From a virus: a stretch of DNA of 42,285 nt. The stretch spans positions 1 to 42,285 of the IMG/VR virus record IMGVR_UViG_3300025131_000098, one strand, 5' to 3'. Below are positions 15,117 through 21,010 of the stretch, piece by piece (position 1 is the first letter of the stretch; each line of letters opens with the position of its first letter). A model generated the notes under the pieces. That model ran no database searches and was not told where the DNA came from. It worked only from the letters and a program-made list of their open reading frames with translations. The translations under genes and the position numbers were made by a program.

Positions 15117-15180
15117 TACCCTACCCTTCTCTTTTTTCTTCTTCAATGTTCCATTGAAGAAAAAAGAGAAGGAGTAGGTA
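15117..15180. repeat. long purine/pyrimidine hairpin 1
   Basis: The left arm 15117-15148 and the right arm 15152-15180 pair over about 28 bp around a 3-base loop (TTC). They have a 3-base CTT bulge in the left arm plus two single-base bulges. One arm is almost pure pyrimidine, the other purine. It lies between two leftward genes, upstream of the 118-aa gene. The architecture matches the hairpin at 16962-17019. Likely an RNA-processing (RNase III-type) or attenuation element. Confidence 0.7.
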
Positions 15181-15186
15181 TTCGCA

Positions 15187-15489
15187 CTAGTCTTCTCCTT
15201 TTAAAATCCTGTTTATTTCTACTGGATTGTCTATTAGACCTTCTCCATGTTCATCTTTAAGTTCTCCGTCTACATCTGCCACCACAACTATATTTGCGCT
15301 TTCTATATGGTCATCTATATTATCTATAAATTCCTGTCTTGCTTCTTCTGAATATTCAAAAAAACATACTGAACATTTTTGTTCCTCACAATCGCCATAC
15401 CCTTCTCTCTTATCTACCTCTACTGGTATTTCTACTTGTATTTCTATGGGTTGCATAGTTACTTTGTATTTTCTTATAAATGTAGTCAT
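15187..15489 (-). CDS. small acidic hypothetical protein
   Basis: The ATG at 15489 overlaps the preceding stop as ATGA, with GGAG five bases upstream, and is preferred over the ATG at 15498; it gives 100 aa. The N-terminal half is beta-rich (MTTFIRKYKVTMQPIEIQVE), then CEEQKCSVC gives three Cys in a possible metal site, followed by an acidic helical region. No family recognised. Confidence 0.65.
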   Translation of the reverse strand: MTTFIRKYKVTMQPIEIQVEIPVEVDKREGYGDCEEQKCSVCFFEYSEEARQEFIDNIDDHIESANIVVVADVDGELKDEHGEGLIDNPVEINRILKGED

Positions 15490-16034
15490 GTTCTCCAATT
15501 TTCGCTATTTGTTTCTCTAATGGTTTTAATGTCAGGAGTATCGGGACTGTCTATTGCAGCAACTCTCTTTGCATATTCCTCATCGGTTTCTATATGAGGA
15601 GTTGTATCAGGCTTTTTCTGTTCCTTTTCCTCCCAATATCTCCTGTCCTCTAAAGGTGGTTTCCATTCTCCCCATGAGTTAGCTTCTACAATGTTCCACA
15701 TAAGTATGCTTATATCTTCCCACCCCTCTAGTTCCTGAATGATACACGAATAGAAACGCCCTTTGGCGCGATTTTCGTCATGATAATCTCCTAGTATCTC
15801 TATCCTATCTCCAGCCCATGAACCTGCTAGTTGCTCACTATCGTAAGGCATTTGCATATCATCAGGCATAGAAAAGTCCCCACTTTCACTTAGTGGAGAC
15901 GCTAGTAAAAATCCTAATGCTGACATAGTTCCCCTGCCACCTATAAATTCAGTCGCTTTTAAGCCTTCACCAAATTTATGTGGGTGTAAGAATTGTTTTT
16001 TATCGTAGTTTACGGGCATAAAATATTGTCCCAT
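15486..16034 (-). CDS. hypothetical protein, Trp-rich
   Basis: A 182-aa protein starting MGQYFMPVNYDKKQFLHPHKFGEG. This resembles small phage proteins with a conserved GQYF-x-P-V-N-x-D beginning, seen in other phage accessory regions, whose function I do not know. It is rich in aromatic residues and Gly early, with a charged C-terminus. The ATG overlaps the previous stop (TAATG) and follows a strong GGAGGTG. No catalytic motif identified. Confidence 0.7.
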   Translation of the reverse strand: MGQYFMPVNYDKKQFLHPHKFGEGLKATEFIGGRGTMSALGFLLASPLSESGDFSMPDDMQMPYDSEQLAGSWAGDRIEILGDYHDENRAKGRFYSCIIQELEGWEDISILMWNIVEANSWGEWKPPLEDRRYWEEKEQKKPDTTPHIETDEEYAKRVAAIDSPDTPDIKTIRETNSENWRT

Positions 16035-16291
16035 TATGACACCTCCTTAAAGTATCTTAATATTCTTGTTTCTATTTCTGAGTAGATGCTCTCGAAAAGT
16101 TCCTGACCTTTTTCTGTATATCGTGTCATTGGATTTTCAACAGTAGAATCAGGACTCTCTTCAATTAAGTCTTCTTCCTTTATGTGAGGTCCGTATTCTT
16201 CAAGAATCCATTCCGATATATCACTAGCAAGTGCAATTCTTGTGCTATTACCTATTTCTGGAACGTTTTTATTGTCAAGTTCCTTAAACAT
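16034..16291 (-). CDS. small acidic hypothetical protein
   Basis: The start at 16291 (MFKELDNKNVPEIGNSTRIA) follows AAAGGGGGAAAA and lies within the 3' end of the previous gene; it gives 85 aa, mostly helical. The longer frame from 16312 lacks such support. One-base stop/start overlap with the next gene. No family recognised. Confidence 0.6.
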   Translation of the reverse strand: MFKELDNKNVPEIGNSTRIALASDISEWILEEYGPHIKEEDLIEESPDSTVENPMTRYTEKGQELFESIYSEIETRILRYFKEVS

Positions 16292-16568
16292 GTTTTCCCC
16301 CTTTATATACAAGGTTTTCTATGGTTTCAGTGCCACTCCTGAAGGTTTTCCATACTTTGATGGTTCTTTTCTCGTGGCCATCTATTGTTTTTGGTGACGC
16401 TGCTTTAATAACGCCTTTTGCTTTAGCAAGTTCAATCCACCTAATATCGCTAAGATGTGGATTGGCTAACTCTGTCGGGACAAAGAACGCTCTTTTTACA
16501 GCAGTGTTCTGAACGTCCATCTCAAAACTGCTTGGATTTTTTATCCAAACCTTTTCATGTTTATTCAT
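16284..16568 (-). CDS. small hypothetical protein
   Basis: A 94-aa protein, MNKHEKVWIKNPSSFEMDVQ. It has a beta-rich core with a KRTIKVWKTF segment, predicted soluble and basic. A GAAAGGGGGTAG lies upstream of the ATG. It overlaps both neighbours by 8 bases, the usual spacing in this operon. It could be a small DNA-binding or host-takeover protein by position near the start of the early operon, but no motif proves it. Confidence 0.65.
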   Translation of the reverse strand: MNKHEKVWIKNPSSFEMDVQNTAVKRAFFVPTELANPHLSDIRWIELAKAKGVIKAASPKTIDGHEKRTIKVWKTFRSGTETIENLVYKGGKHV

Positions 16569-16953
16569 AACTACCCCCTTTCAAGTGATAGTAACGTGAA
16601 TCACCATCATCAGACTGAGTATCTCGGTCTAATTGATCGTAATCAACGTCTTGGTTGTATTTATCAGTGTCTCTTGCAATTATCTTTCCGTTTTGCGTTA
16701 CACTGTCGTAGGCTTCGGCAAACTGAAGCACATCTTGTGGGTCATTGTAAGTCATTACTTCTTCGGCACTACCAATGTAGGATGCCTTGTCGTCATTACC
16801 AATCGCACGAGACAACTCAACTGTATCGTGAGCTGCTTCCTTTAAGTCCTGTTTAGTTTGTCTAGCCACTCCTAGTTGTAACCTAAGAGCATCGTACTCA
16901 TCACGAGTAAGTATTACTTTGTTGTTTATATTATTGTTAAGAATTAAAACCAT
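16561..16953 (-). CDS. first gene of main leftward operon, hypothetical
   Basis: A 130-aa protein. The N-terminus is hydrophobic/Asn-rich (MVLILNNNINNKVIL), followed by a helical, charged region (TRDEYDALRLQLGVARQTKQ) and an Asp-rich C-terminus. Its ribosome binding site (AAAGGAAAT) forms part of the large purine hairpin at 16962-17019, so translation may be controlled by that structure. No family recognised. Confidence 0.65.
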   Translation of the reverse strand: MVLILNNNINNKVILTRDEYDALRLQLGVARQTKQDLKEAAHDTVELSRAIGNDDKASYIGSAEEVMTYNDPQDVLQFAEAYDSVTQNGKIIARDTDKYNQDVDYDQLDRDTQSDDGDSRYYHLKGGSYE

Positions 16954-16961
16954 TTGGTTAT

Positions 16962-17019
16962 TTCCTTTCTTTCTTTTTCTTCTTCTCTAATTCTTAGAGA
17001 AGAAAAAGAAAGAAAGGAA
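16962..17019. repeat. long purine/pyrimidine hairpin 2, over the first gene's ribosome binding site
   Basis: The left arm 16962-16990 pairs with 16994-17019 over 26 bp, loop TTC, with one 3-base TTC bulge in the left arm. In the leftward transcript the 3' arm ends in AAAGGAAAT, the ribosome binding site of the 130-aa gene, which would be buried. It has the same architecture as hairpin 1 (15117-15180). Melting or RNase III-type cleavage could switch translation. Confidence 0.7.
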
Positions 17020-17040
17020 TATATATGCGCAGGTGCACAA

Positions 17041-17088
17041 TCATTCCCTGAATTTATACATTGTTAACATGGTTGTATTTAGTCCCAT
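17041..17088 (-). CDS. possible 15-aa leader peptide
   Basis: Within the leader of the leftward operon, AAAGGAA precedes ATG 17088. The frame MGLNTTMLTMYKFRE then ends at TGA. The ribosome binding site sits in the loop of a 6-bp hairpin (17087-17105). It could be a leader peptide, but it is short enough to be chance. Confidence 0.25.
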   Translation of the reverse strand: MGLNTTMLTMYKFRE

Positions 17089-17114
17089 AGTGTTCCTTTC
17101 ACTATTCTCTATTT

Positions 17115-17146
17115 ATTATACCTAAATCATTCTGTTCTTTGCACAA
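17115..17146 (-). promoter_or_regulatory. candidate promoter of the main leftward operon
   Basis: On the minus strand there is a perfect TATAAT (17120-17115). The best upstream hexamer is TTGTGC (17146-17141), 20 bases away, longer than the usual 17. It would start a transcript near 17108 with a leader of about 155 bases reaching the 130-aa gene through hairpin 2. The -10 is convincing and the -35 weak. Confidence 0.45.
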
Positions 17147-17462
17147 GATGTTCACAATTAGCATATGATAACCAAGCCAAAAGATGCACAAATTACGGGC
17201 CTGGCCTAACGTACGCTGCACGCTGCTACGCAATTTCCTTGCGCTGCCCTGGGGGAAGTTAAAGGGAAGTCGGCTACTTAATAAATTTTACCCCCCTTTT
17301 AACACACAAACTGGGGGTAATTTAGTTCAGGCATAATAAAATAAAATTGCGTCTTTATTACTTGTGTACTCTTGTCTTCTTTTTGCGTTATGACCACTCG
17401 TGGTCTTATGCGAAGGTTTACAAGGGGTTTTTCTAATGCGCGCTAGACGCGCATTATAAAAA

Positions 17463-17527
17463 TTCTCTATTAAAAACTAGGGGCGTAGCCCAGGACCTGG
17501 CTCGGCAGGTCCTTTTTTAATAGAGAA
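17463..17527. repeat. nested three-way hairpin
   Basis: An outer 14-bp stem (TTCTCTATTAAAAA at 17463-17476 with 17514-17527) encloses two hairpins. One is GGGC-GTA-GCCC (17481-17491); the other is GGACCTG (17493-17499) with CAGGTCC (17506-17512). The result is a compact three-way junction. The U-rich right side of the outer stem after the GC hairpin could also act as a rightward terminator. Confidence 0.75.
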
Positions 17528-17741
17528 GGCATCACGCCTTAGGATATTTTTTAAAAAAAAATATCCTTAAACGAAGCGCCAGCGTACGCTTCGTTAGGTC
17601 CTTTGAGTATCAAAGGACCAGGGCTTGGAACAAGCCCAATCCACTTTTTTTACGCTGGAAAAAAATGGATTATTACTTTTTATCTTTAAAAAGTAAACAA
17701 AAAAAGTTATGATAGGCGCACTTAAAGCGACTATCATAAAA

Positions 17742-17773
17742 AAAGGAGTTAGGGTTTAATCCCTAACTCCTTT
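17742..17773 (-). terminator. intrinsic terminator downstream of the 18.6-17.85 kb genes
   Basis: A perfect 13-bp stem (AAAGGAGTTAGGG at 17742-17754, CCCTAACTCCTTT at 17761-17773), loop TTTAAT. On the minus strand it is followed by a run of T. It lies just beyond the two small leftward genes and should end their transcript before the main leftward operon, which appears to have its own promoter. Confidence 0.75.
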
Positions 17774-17852
17774 AACTTCTTACGTGACAGGGCAATGCCC
17801 AGCCACGCAAGAACGATTAATCGTTTATGTTTCTTTACATCAACTGTCACGA

Positions 17853-18113
17853 TTAATCTAATAGATGCCCCAATGTTCCTTTTCGAAACATTGTAACATC
17901 TAAACCTTCAGCTTCCATATCAGATACAGCCTGCACGAAGCATGCTCTATCTAATCTGGCTTGTTTCACTTCATCATTAAGTGAATCAAGTTCATTCACG
18001 TCTAACACAACAAAGTTTGATGTGTTAGATTGGTCTGGAAGACCAACCCCTGACGCAAGTGCGTCAGGGGCTATTTGTTCATTCAACTGAAGGTTATCCA
18101 ATTTTGGCTCCAA
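17853..18113 (-). CDS. small hypothetical protein encoded through tandem hairpins
   Basis: An 86-aa frame with a TTG start at 18113; no ATG is available and the ribosome binding site (AGGA) is poor, so the true start is uncertain. The C-terminal part (VVLDVNELDSLNDEVKQARL and beyond) looks like an ordinary helical acidic protein. It overlaps the upstream gene by 20 bases. Its coding DNA contains four perfect hairpins (17871-17893, 18001-18029, 18030-18046, 18047-18070), so the sequence seems shaped by structure as well as by the protein. No family recognised. Confidence 0.5.
   Translation of the reverse strand: MEPKLDNLQLNEQIAPDALASGVGLPDQSNTSNFVVLDVNELDSLNDEVKQARLDRACFVQAVSDMEAEGLDVTMFRKGTLGHLLD
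18001..18070. repeat. three back-to-back hairpins inside a coding sequence
   Basis: TCTAACACA (18001-18009) pairs with 18021-18029. TTGGTCT (18030-18036) pairs with 18040-18046. CCCCTGACGCA (18047-18057) pairs with 18060-18070. The stems are 9, 7 and 11 bp, all perfect, with no bases between the hairpins. They translate in the leftward gene as APDALASGVGLPDQSNTS and following residues. Confidence 0.85.
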
Positions 18114-18588
18114 TCCTGAATGTCGCTTTTTTGGTCGGGTCAGCCTTCCCAGCCTTCTGGACTGACTTGAGTGAACCCCTTAAAGACTCAAGGTCTTTAT
18201 GCGCGTTCCTAGCGTCAGTACCAGTTGACCACTTACAGTGTGCTAGGTGATAAACACCTTTCTCACTGAAAGTCTTCCCATCGGCTGACTTAATCGCCCA
18301 AAAGTATGGTGTTGCCATAGTCACTTTAGGCTTGTTGTCAGAGGCCATTGGTAATGACGACTGGAGAATTTCGATGTTCTCACCAATTATTTCCGATTGT
18401 GTCTTCTTAATTGGTTGAACAACCCCCACCTGCACAACAGGTATTTCAGTTGTCACCACTGGACTTTCAACTACAGTAGTAGTCGATGCCACTGGCTCAA
18501 CTCCTGAAGTGCCACTGATGTCTGAAAGTTTCAAACCTAGTTTTTCGGCTGTTGCCATAGTAATTGTCACAAACTCTTCTTGAGTCAT
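18094..18588 (-). CDS. hypothetical protein, first gene of the short leftward unit
   Basis: The ATG at 18588 (MTQEEFVTITMATAEKLGLK) has AAAGGAGCAAATC upstream; the longer frame to 18645 adds an unsupported extension. It gives 164 aa. Residues 1-25 are helical, 26-60 form a Val/Thr/Pro-rich linker, and the C-terminal part (ATPYFWAIKSADGKTFSEKG, then HCKWSTGTDARNAHKDLESL) is a small, perhaps DNA-binding or structural, domain. Short inverted repeats occur in this gene too (for example 18181-18199 and 18245-18259). Function unknown. Confidence 0.65.
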   Translation of the reverse strand: MTQEEFVTITMATAEKLGLKLSDISGTSGVEPVASTTTVVESPVVTTEIPVVQVGVVQPIKKTQSEIIGENIEILQSSLPMASDNKPKVTMATPYFWAIKSADGKTFSEKGVYHLAHCKWSTGTDARNAHKDLESLRGSLKSVQKAGKADPTKKATFRIGAKIG

Positions 18589-18649
18589 GATTTGCTCCTT
18601 TGAATAAGGATTTCGTGGGGGAAAAACTCCCAACCACATGTCCACTTCA

Positions 18650-18681
18650 ACATACCTTGGCGCTGTGCTTATTCTGTCAAC
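18650..18681 (-). promoter_or_regulatory. candidate promoter for the short leftward unit
   Basis: A perfect TTGACA (18681-18676 on the minus strand) is followed, 20 bases later, by TATGTT (18655-18650). The spacing is long, so the -10 is uncertain. The -10 region also forms one arm of a 10-bp inverted repeat, AACATACCTT (18649-18658) with AAGGTATGTT (18747-18756), which could be an operator or a cruciform arm. Confidence 0.4.
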
Positions 18682-19219
18682 CGCTCTTGCGGCGCTAAAC
18701 GCGTCCTTTATTTTCTTCTTCAGAAAAAAAAGGATTGACCTAATAAAAGGTATGTTACACTTCGGACATCAAGAGAGGAGAGATTTGACGTTAACTTATT
18801 AAAAGTTAACGCTTTTGATTCTTTTAGGATTTGCTGTGTAAATCTGTTAAAAAGAATATCAGTGATTCATCTCAATTTTCATTGCGTTGGGAACGCAATT
18901 AAAATCCGCCCTTATGCAAGTGCTTGTGCTTCAAGCACTGGCATGTGCAAGTTATACGTTAACTTGCACGCGGTCTAATGATTAGTTTATGGCATTTTAT
19001 GAGCTGCGCTCCCTTGTCGCCAGAGGCGAACAAGGCAAATGCTGTAAACTAAGGGATTAGTGCCACGCTGTGCGTGACACGCCCCGCAATTATGAGCCCA
19101 CTTAGGCTCATAAAGCGTCATTAGATGAGATGAATCTCAACGTCACCCCCCACCAGAGCCTTTCGTAACGTTGTGCGTTACGAAAGGATAATCTTCAGCA
19201 CAATGCTTCGATTATGGGG

Positions 19220-19298
19220 AAACCTAAGGCTCCTTGCTTACGCTGGAGCCATAAGAACTAAGGGCTCAATGCCCTTAGGTCTTATTAGCCTTAGGTTT
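19220..19298. repeat. multibranch (cloverleaf-like) structure with CCTAAGG words
   Basis: The outer stem AAACCTAAGGCT (19220-19231) pairs perfectly with 19287-19298. Inside, ATAAG + CTAAGGGC (19251-19265) pairs with GCCCTTAG + CTTAT (19271-19285) around loop TCAAT. A GGCTCC/GGAGCC hairpin (19228-19250) competes with the outer stem for GGCT, so two alternative folds are possible. It lacks tRNA features such as an acceptor-length stem, T-loop consensus or CCA. Confidence 0.75.
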
Positions 19299-19608
19299 GG
19301 GAGAGCACGTCCCCGTGCTCTCTGGCTATCGTAGGGGCTCAATGCCCCTGCTCTAGCCCTGGTCCTGCTCTCGCAGGACCTTTACGGCGCCCCGTTTGGG
19401 CGCCGTTAGGCGTGATGCCCCCCTTGTAAACCTTATGGTGGTTCTCAGAGCGCTGAGTACTTCCTACCTATTGCCAGGGAACTATAAGGGTGATACGCGT
19501 GTGCCCGCCTAATGCGCTACGTTAAGAGCCCTAAGTACTTCCGTATCTCTTATCCCCTAAAGAAAAGATATACTACGTATATCCAAAAGAAAGGGTCCTT
19601 TTCTCTTT

Positions 19609-19637
19609 TTGACGAATGCTTCAGAGTACGCTATTAT
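19609..19637 (+). promoter_or_regulatory. sigma70-like promoter of the rightward late operon
   Basis: TTGACG (19609-19614), exactly 17 bases, then TATTAT (19632-19637). Each hexamer matches the consensus at five of six positions. Transcription should start around 19644-19645, at the ATG of the first gene. It follows directly on hairpin array B and precedes the first rightward gene. Confidence 0.7.
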
Positions 19638-19644
19638 GCCCTAC

Positions 19645-20343
19645 ATGGAGTCTACGGATATAAATGAAATAGTTTACTTTCTTTACAGCAATCATCACGT
19701 AAAGATTGGCAAGGTTACAGCTAAAGACCAAGACATAAAGTCTAGGGACAATGAAGATGCTGTTGTAAGTAGATTAAAAAGTTGTCAAACAGGCAACCCT
19801 GACAAAATATATCTTTTAGGCTACATGTTTGGGAGTGAGTCGCACTGGCACAAACACTTTGAAGAACACAGAGGCAATGGTGAATGGTTTGGTTTTTACG
19901 ATAATGTTAAACATGCAATAAGCAAACTACCGCTCTATGTTAGCCAAGCTTACTTAATTGACTCAATGGTTGAATTAGGTAACTTCCAAAAACGAATACA
20001 AGAATACGAAAACAACAAAGCAAAGTTCAATGATTACCTTTGGGAGAAAGACCGTGTTTTTGATTCCTACGAAAACAAAGAAGAAGATTTAGAGTTTGCA
20101 AGAAAACATTGTTTTGAAATCGGCTGGTTTTTATCTGAAATGTTTAGTGCAGGTCATATGCACTTTGCAGAAAAAAGAAAAACAAGAATAAAAGATTGGT
20201 TCGGAGATATTATTGAAGTCGGCGATAATTATTTTTCAGCAAACTCTTCTGTGTCGGCTGAAGGCATAAGCGTAAAAAACGCAGTATTGTTGTTTAAAAA
20301 TGCAAAAAAATATTTAGAACTTAAAGAGATGGTAAATGGCTGA
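19645..20343 (+). CDS. GIY-YIG (T5orf172/MUG113-type) nuclease-like protein
   Basis: From ATG 19645 it is 232 aa, beginning MESTDINEIVYFLYSNHHVK. An in-frame TTG at 19609 coincides with the promoter's -35 and is not preferred. The segment IVYFLYSNHHVKIGKV, then VVSRLKSCQTGNPDKIYLLG, ESHWHKHFEEHRGNGEWF, follows the T5orf172 variant of the GIY-YIG fold: Tyr, Lys-x-Gly, the RL...GNP segment, and His/Glu before GEWF. The C-terminal ~120 residues are helical and charged. It may nick or cut DNA, as a homing-type enzyme or for packaging, being just before the terminase. No Shine-Dalgarno is visible; it may be leaderless. It overlaps the next gene by 8 bases. Confidence 0.7.
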   Translation: MESTDINEIVYFLYSNHHVKIGKVTAKDQDIKSRDNEDAVVSRLKSCQTGNPDKIYLLGYMFGSESHWHKHFEEHRGNGEWFGFYDNVKHAISKLPLYVSQAYLIDSMVELGNFQKRIQEYENNKAKFNDYLWEKDRVFDSYENKEEDLEFARKHCFEIGWFLSEMFSAGHMHFAEKRKTRIKDWFGDIIEVGDNYFSANSSVSAEGISVKNAVLLFKNAKKYLELKEMVNG

Positions 20344-21010
20344 CTCAAATAACCCATACAGAAAGAAATCGAAAAGATTGGTGCCTAGTGCCACTAAGAC
20401 ATCTAAAAGATTGTCTGGCTTAACACCAGATGGCCTGAGAAAAAGAGTTCTTGATGCACTGCCCTACTGGGAGAGATATCCTAGACTGTTTAGAAAGGTA
20501 TTGATTCTGCTGCCGACTCATGGTGATTTGGAGTCCATTGCTGAAGAGTTGAAGATGGAATATGACGATTTGGTTATCAGGGTTGAAAAGAAGCCTACCT
20601 TCTCTAAACTTGTGAATTTCATCAAGGATAATGGCCACTACCCCAAATGTGAAACAAGTGGTGAATATCTAAAGCATGCCAACCTGGTTGAACACTATGC
20701 CAATGAAAGTACCGTATCTGCTGTGATAAACTTGGAAACAAATGCTGGACAAGCACCAATTAATCACAAGATAGTCGATAATGCGGGATGGTTTGCAAAT
20801 ATTGAGTATGATACTGAAAGATTTAGGCGTGGAAAACAGCATTCACTTGACAAATACCAGCAAAAAATAGATTCTGAAGCTGCGGTAAGTGAAGCAGAAG
20901 AGGTTGTCGAAGAGGGATTACAGCCGTTTGTAAGGGACATTAACCCTGAGGAGGAAAATGCCGAGACAGAGAAGCAAGAAACTGAGGCCAAGAAACCTAG
21001 TAGCAAGTAA
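20336..21010 (+). CDS. probable terminase small subunit
   Basis: A 224-aa protein directly upstream of, and overlapping by 53 bases, the large terminase. The basic N-terminus (YRKKSKRLVPSATKTSKRLS), a helical region with DLESIAEELKMEYDDLVIRV that looks like a helix-turn-helix, and an acidic disordered C-terminus (PEEENAETEKQETEAKKPSS) suit a DNA-recognising small terminase. The role would be binding the packaging site and handing DNA to the large subunit. The assignment rests on position and composition; I see no diagnostic signature. Confidence 0.6.
   Translation: MADSNNPYRKKSKRLVPSATKTSKRLSGLTPDGLRKRVLDALPYWERYPRLFRKVLILLPTHGDLESIAEELKMEYDDLVIRVEKKPTFSKLVNFIKDNGHYPKCETSGEYLKHANLVEHYANESTVSAVINLETNAGQAPINHKIVDNAGWFANIEYDTERFRRGKQHSLDKYQQKIDSEAAVSEAEEVVEEGLQPFVRDINPEEENAETEKQETEAKKPSSK

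Larger units (their letters stand above)
17282..17852. repeat. hairpin array A (about 15 consecutive stem-loops)
   Basis: This stretch has no convincing gene. It is a near-continuous run of perfect inverted repeats with short loops. Stem extents: 17288-17320 (8 bp), 17392-17405 (6), 17434-17456 (9), 17463-17527 (14, nested), 17526-17540 (5), 17541-17567 (12), 17570-17595 (9), 17597-17619 (9), 17621-17637 (7), 17638-17671 (6+7), 17673-17696 (10), 17707-17739 (9+3), 17742-17773 (13), 17790-17800 (4) and the palindrome 17812-17825. The sequences are unrelated to each other and almost free of G-U pairs. The part left of it (17020-17281) holds only the leader, promoter candidate and a GC-rich stretch without clear features. 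Confidence 0.85.
18649..19583. repeat. hairpin array B (divergent intergenic region)
   Basis: About 1 kb without a gene, filled with perfect or near-perfect hairpins. Main stems: 18789-18811 (9 bp), 18881-18899 (8), 18919-18939 (8), 18945-18969 (10), 18984-19051 (multi-part), 19060-19080 (3+5), 19090-19113 (9), 19126-19139 (6), 19159-19187 (12), 19188-19215 (6), 19220-19298 (nested), 19301-19322 (9), 19324-19358 (5+6), 19361-19380 (8), 19384-19406 (9) and 19567-19583 (7). The 13-mer GGGCTCAATGCCC occurs identically at 19262 and 19335. AGGCGTGATGCC at 19408-19419 is the reverse complement of 17528-17539 in array A. Candidates are a replication origin, packaging site or large structured RNA. 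Confidence 0.85.

Noticed and set aside
19220-19298. tRNA gene
   Set aside because: The cloverleaf-like fold lacks acceptor, anticodon and T-loop consensus features and has stems of the wrong length.
17282-19590. CRISPR array
   Set aside because: There is no constant repeat; the hairpins differ in sequence and length and there are no uniform spacers or cas genes.
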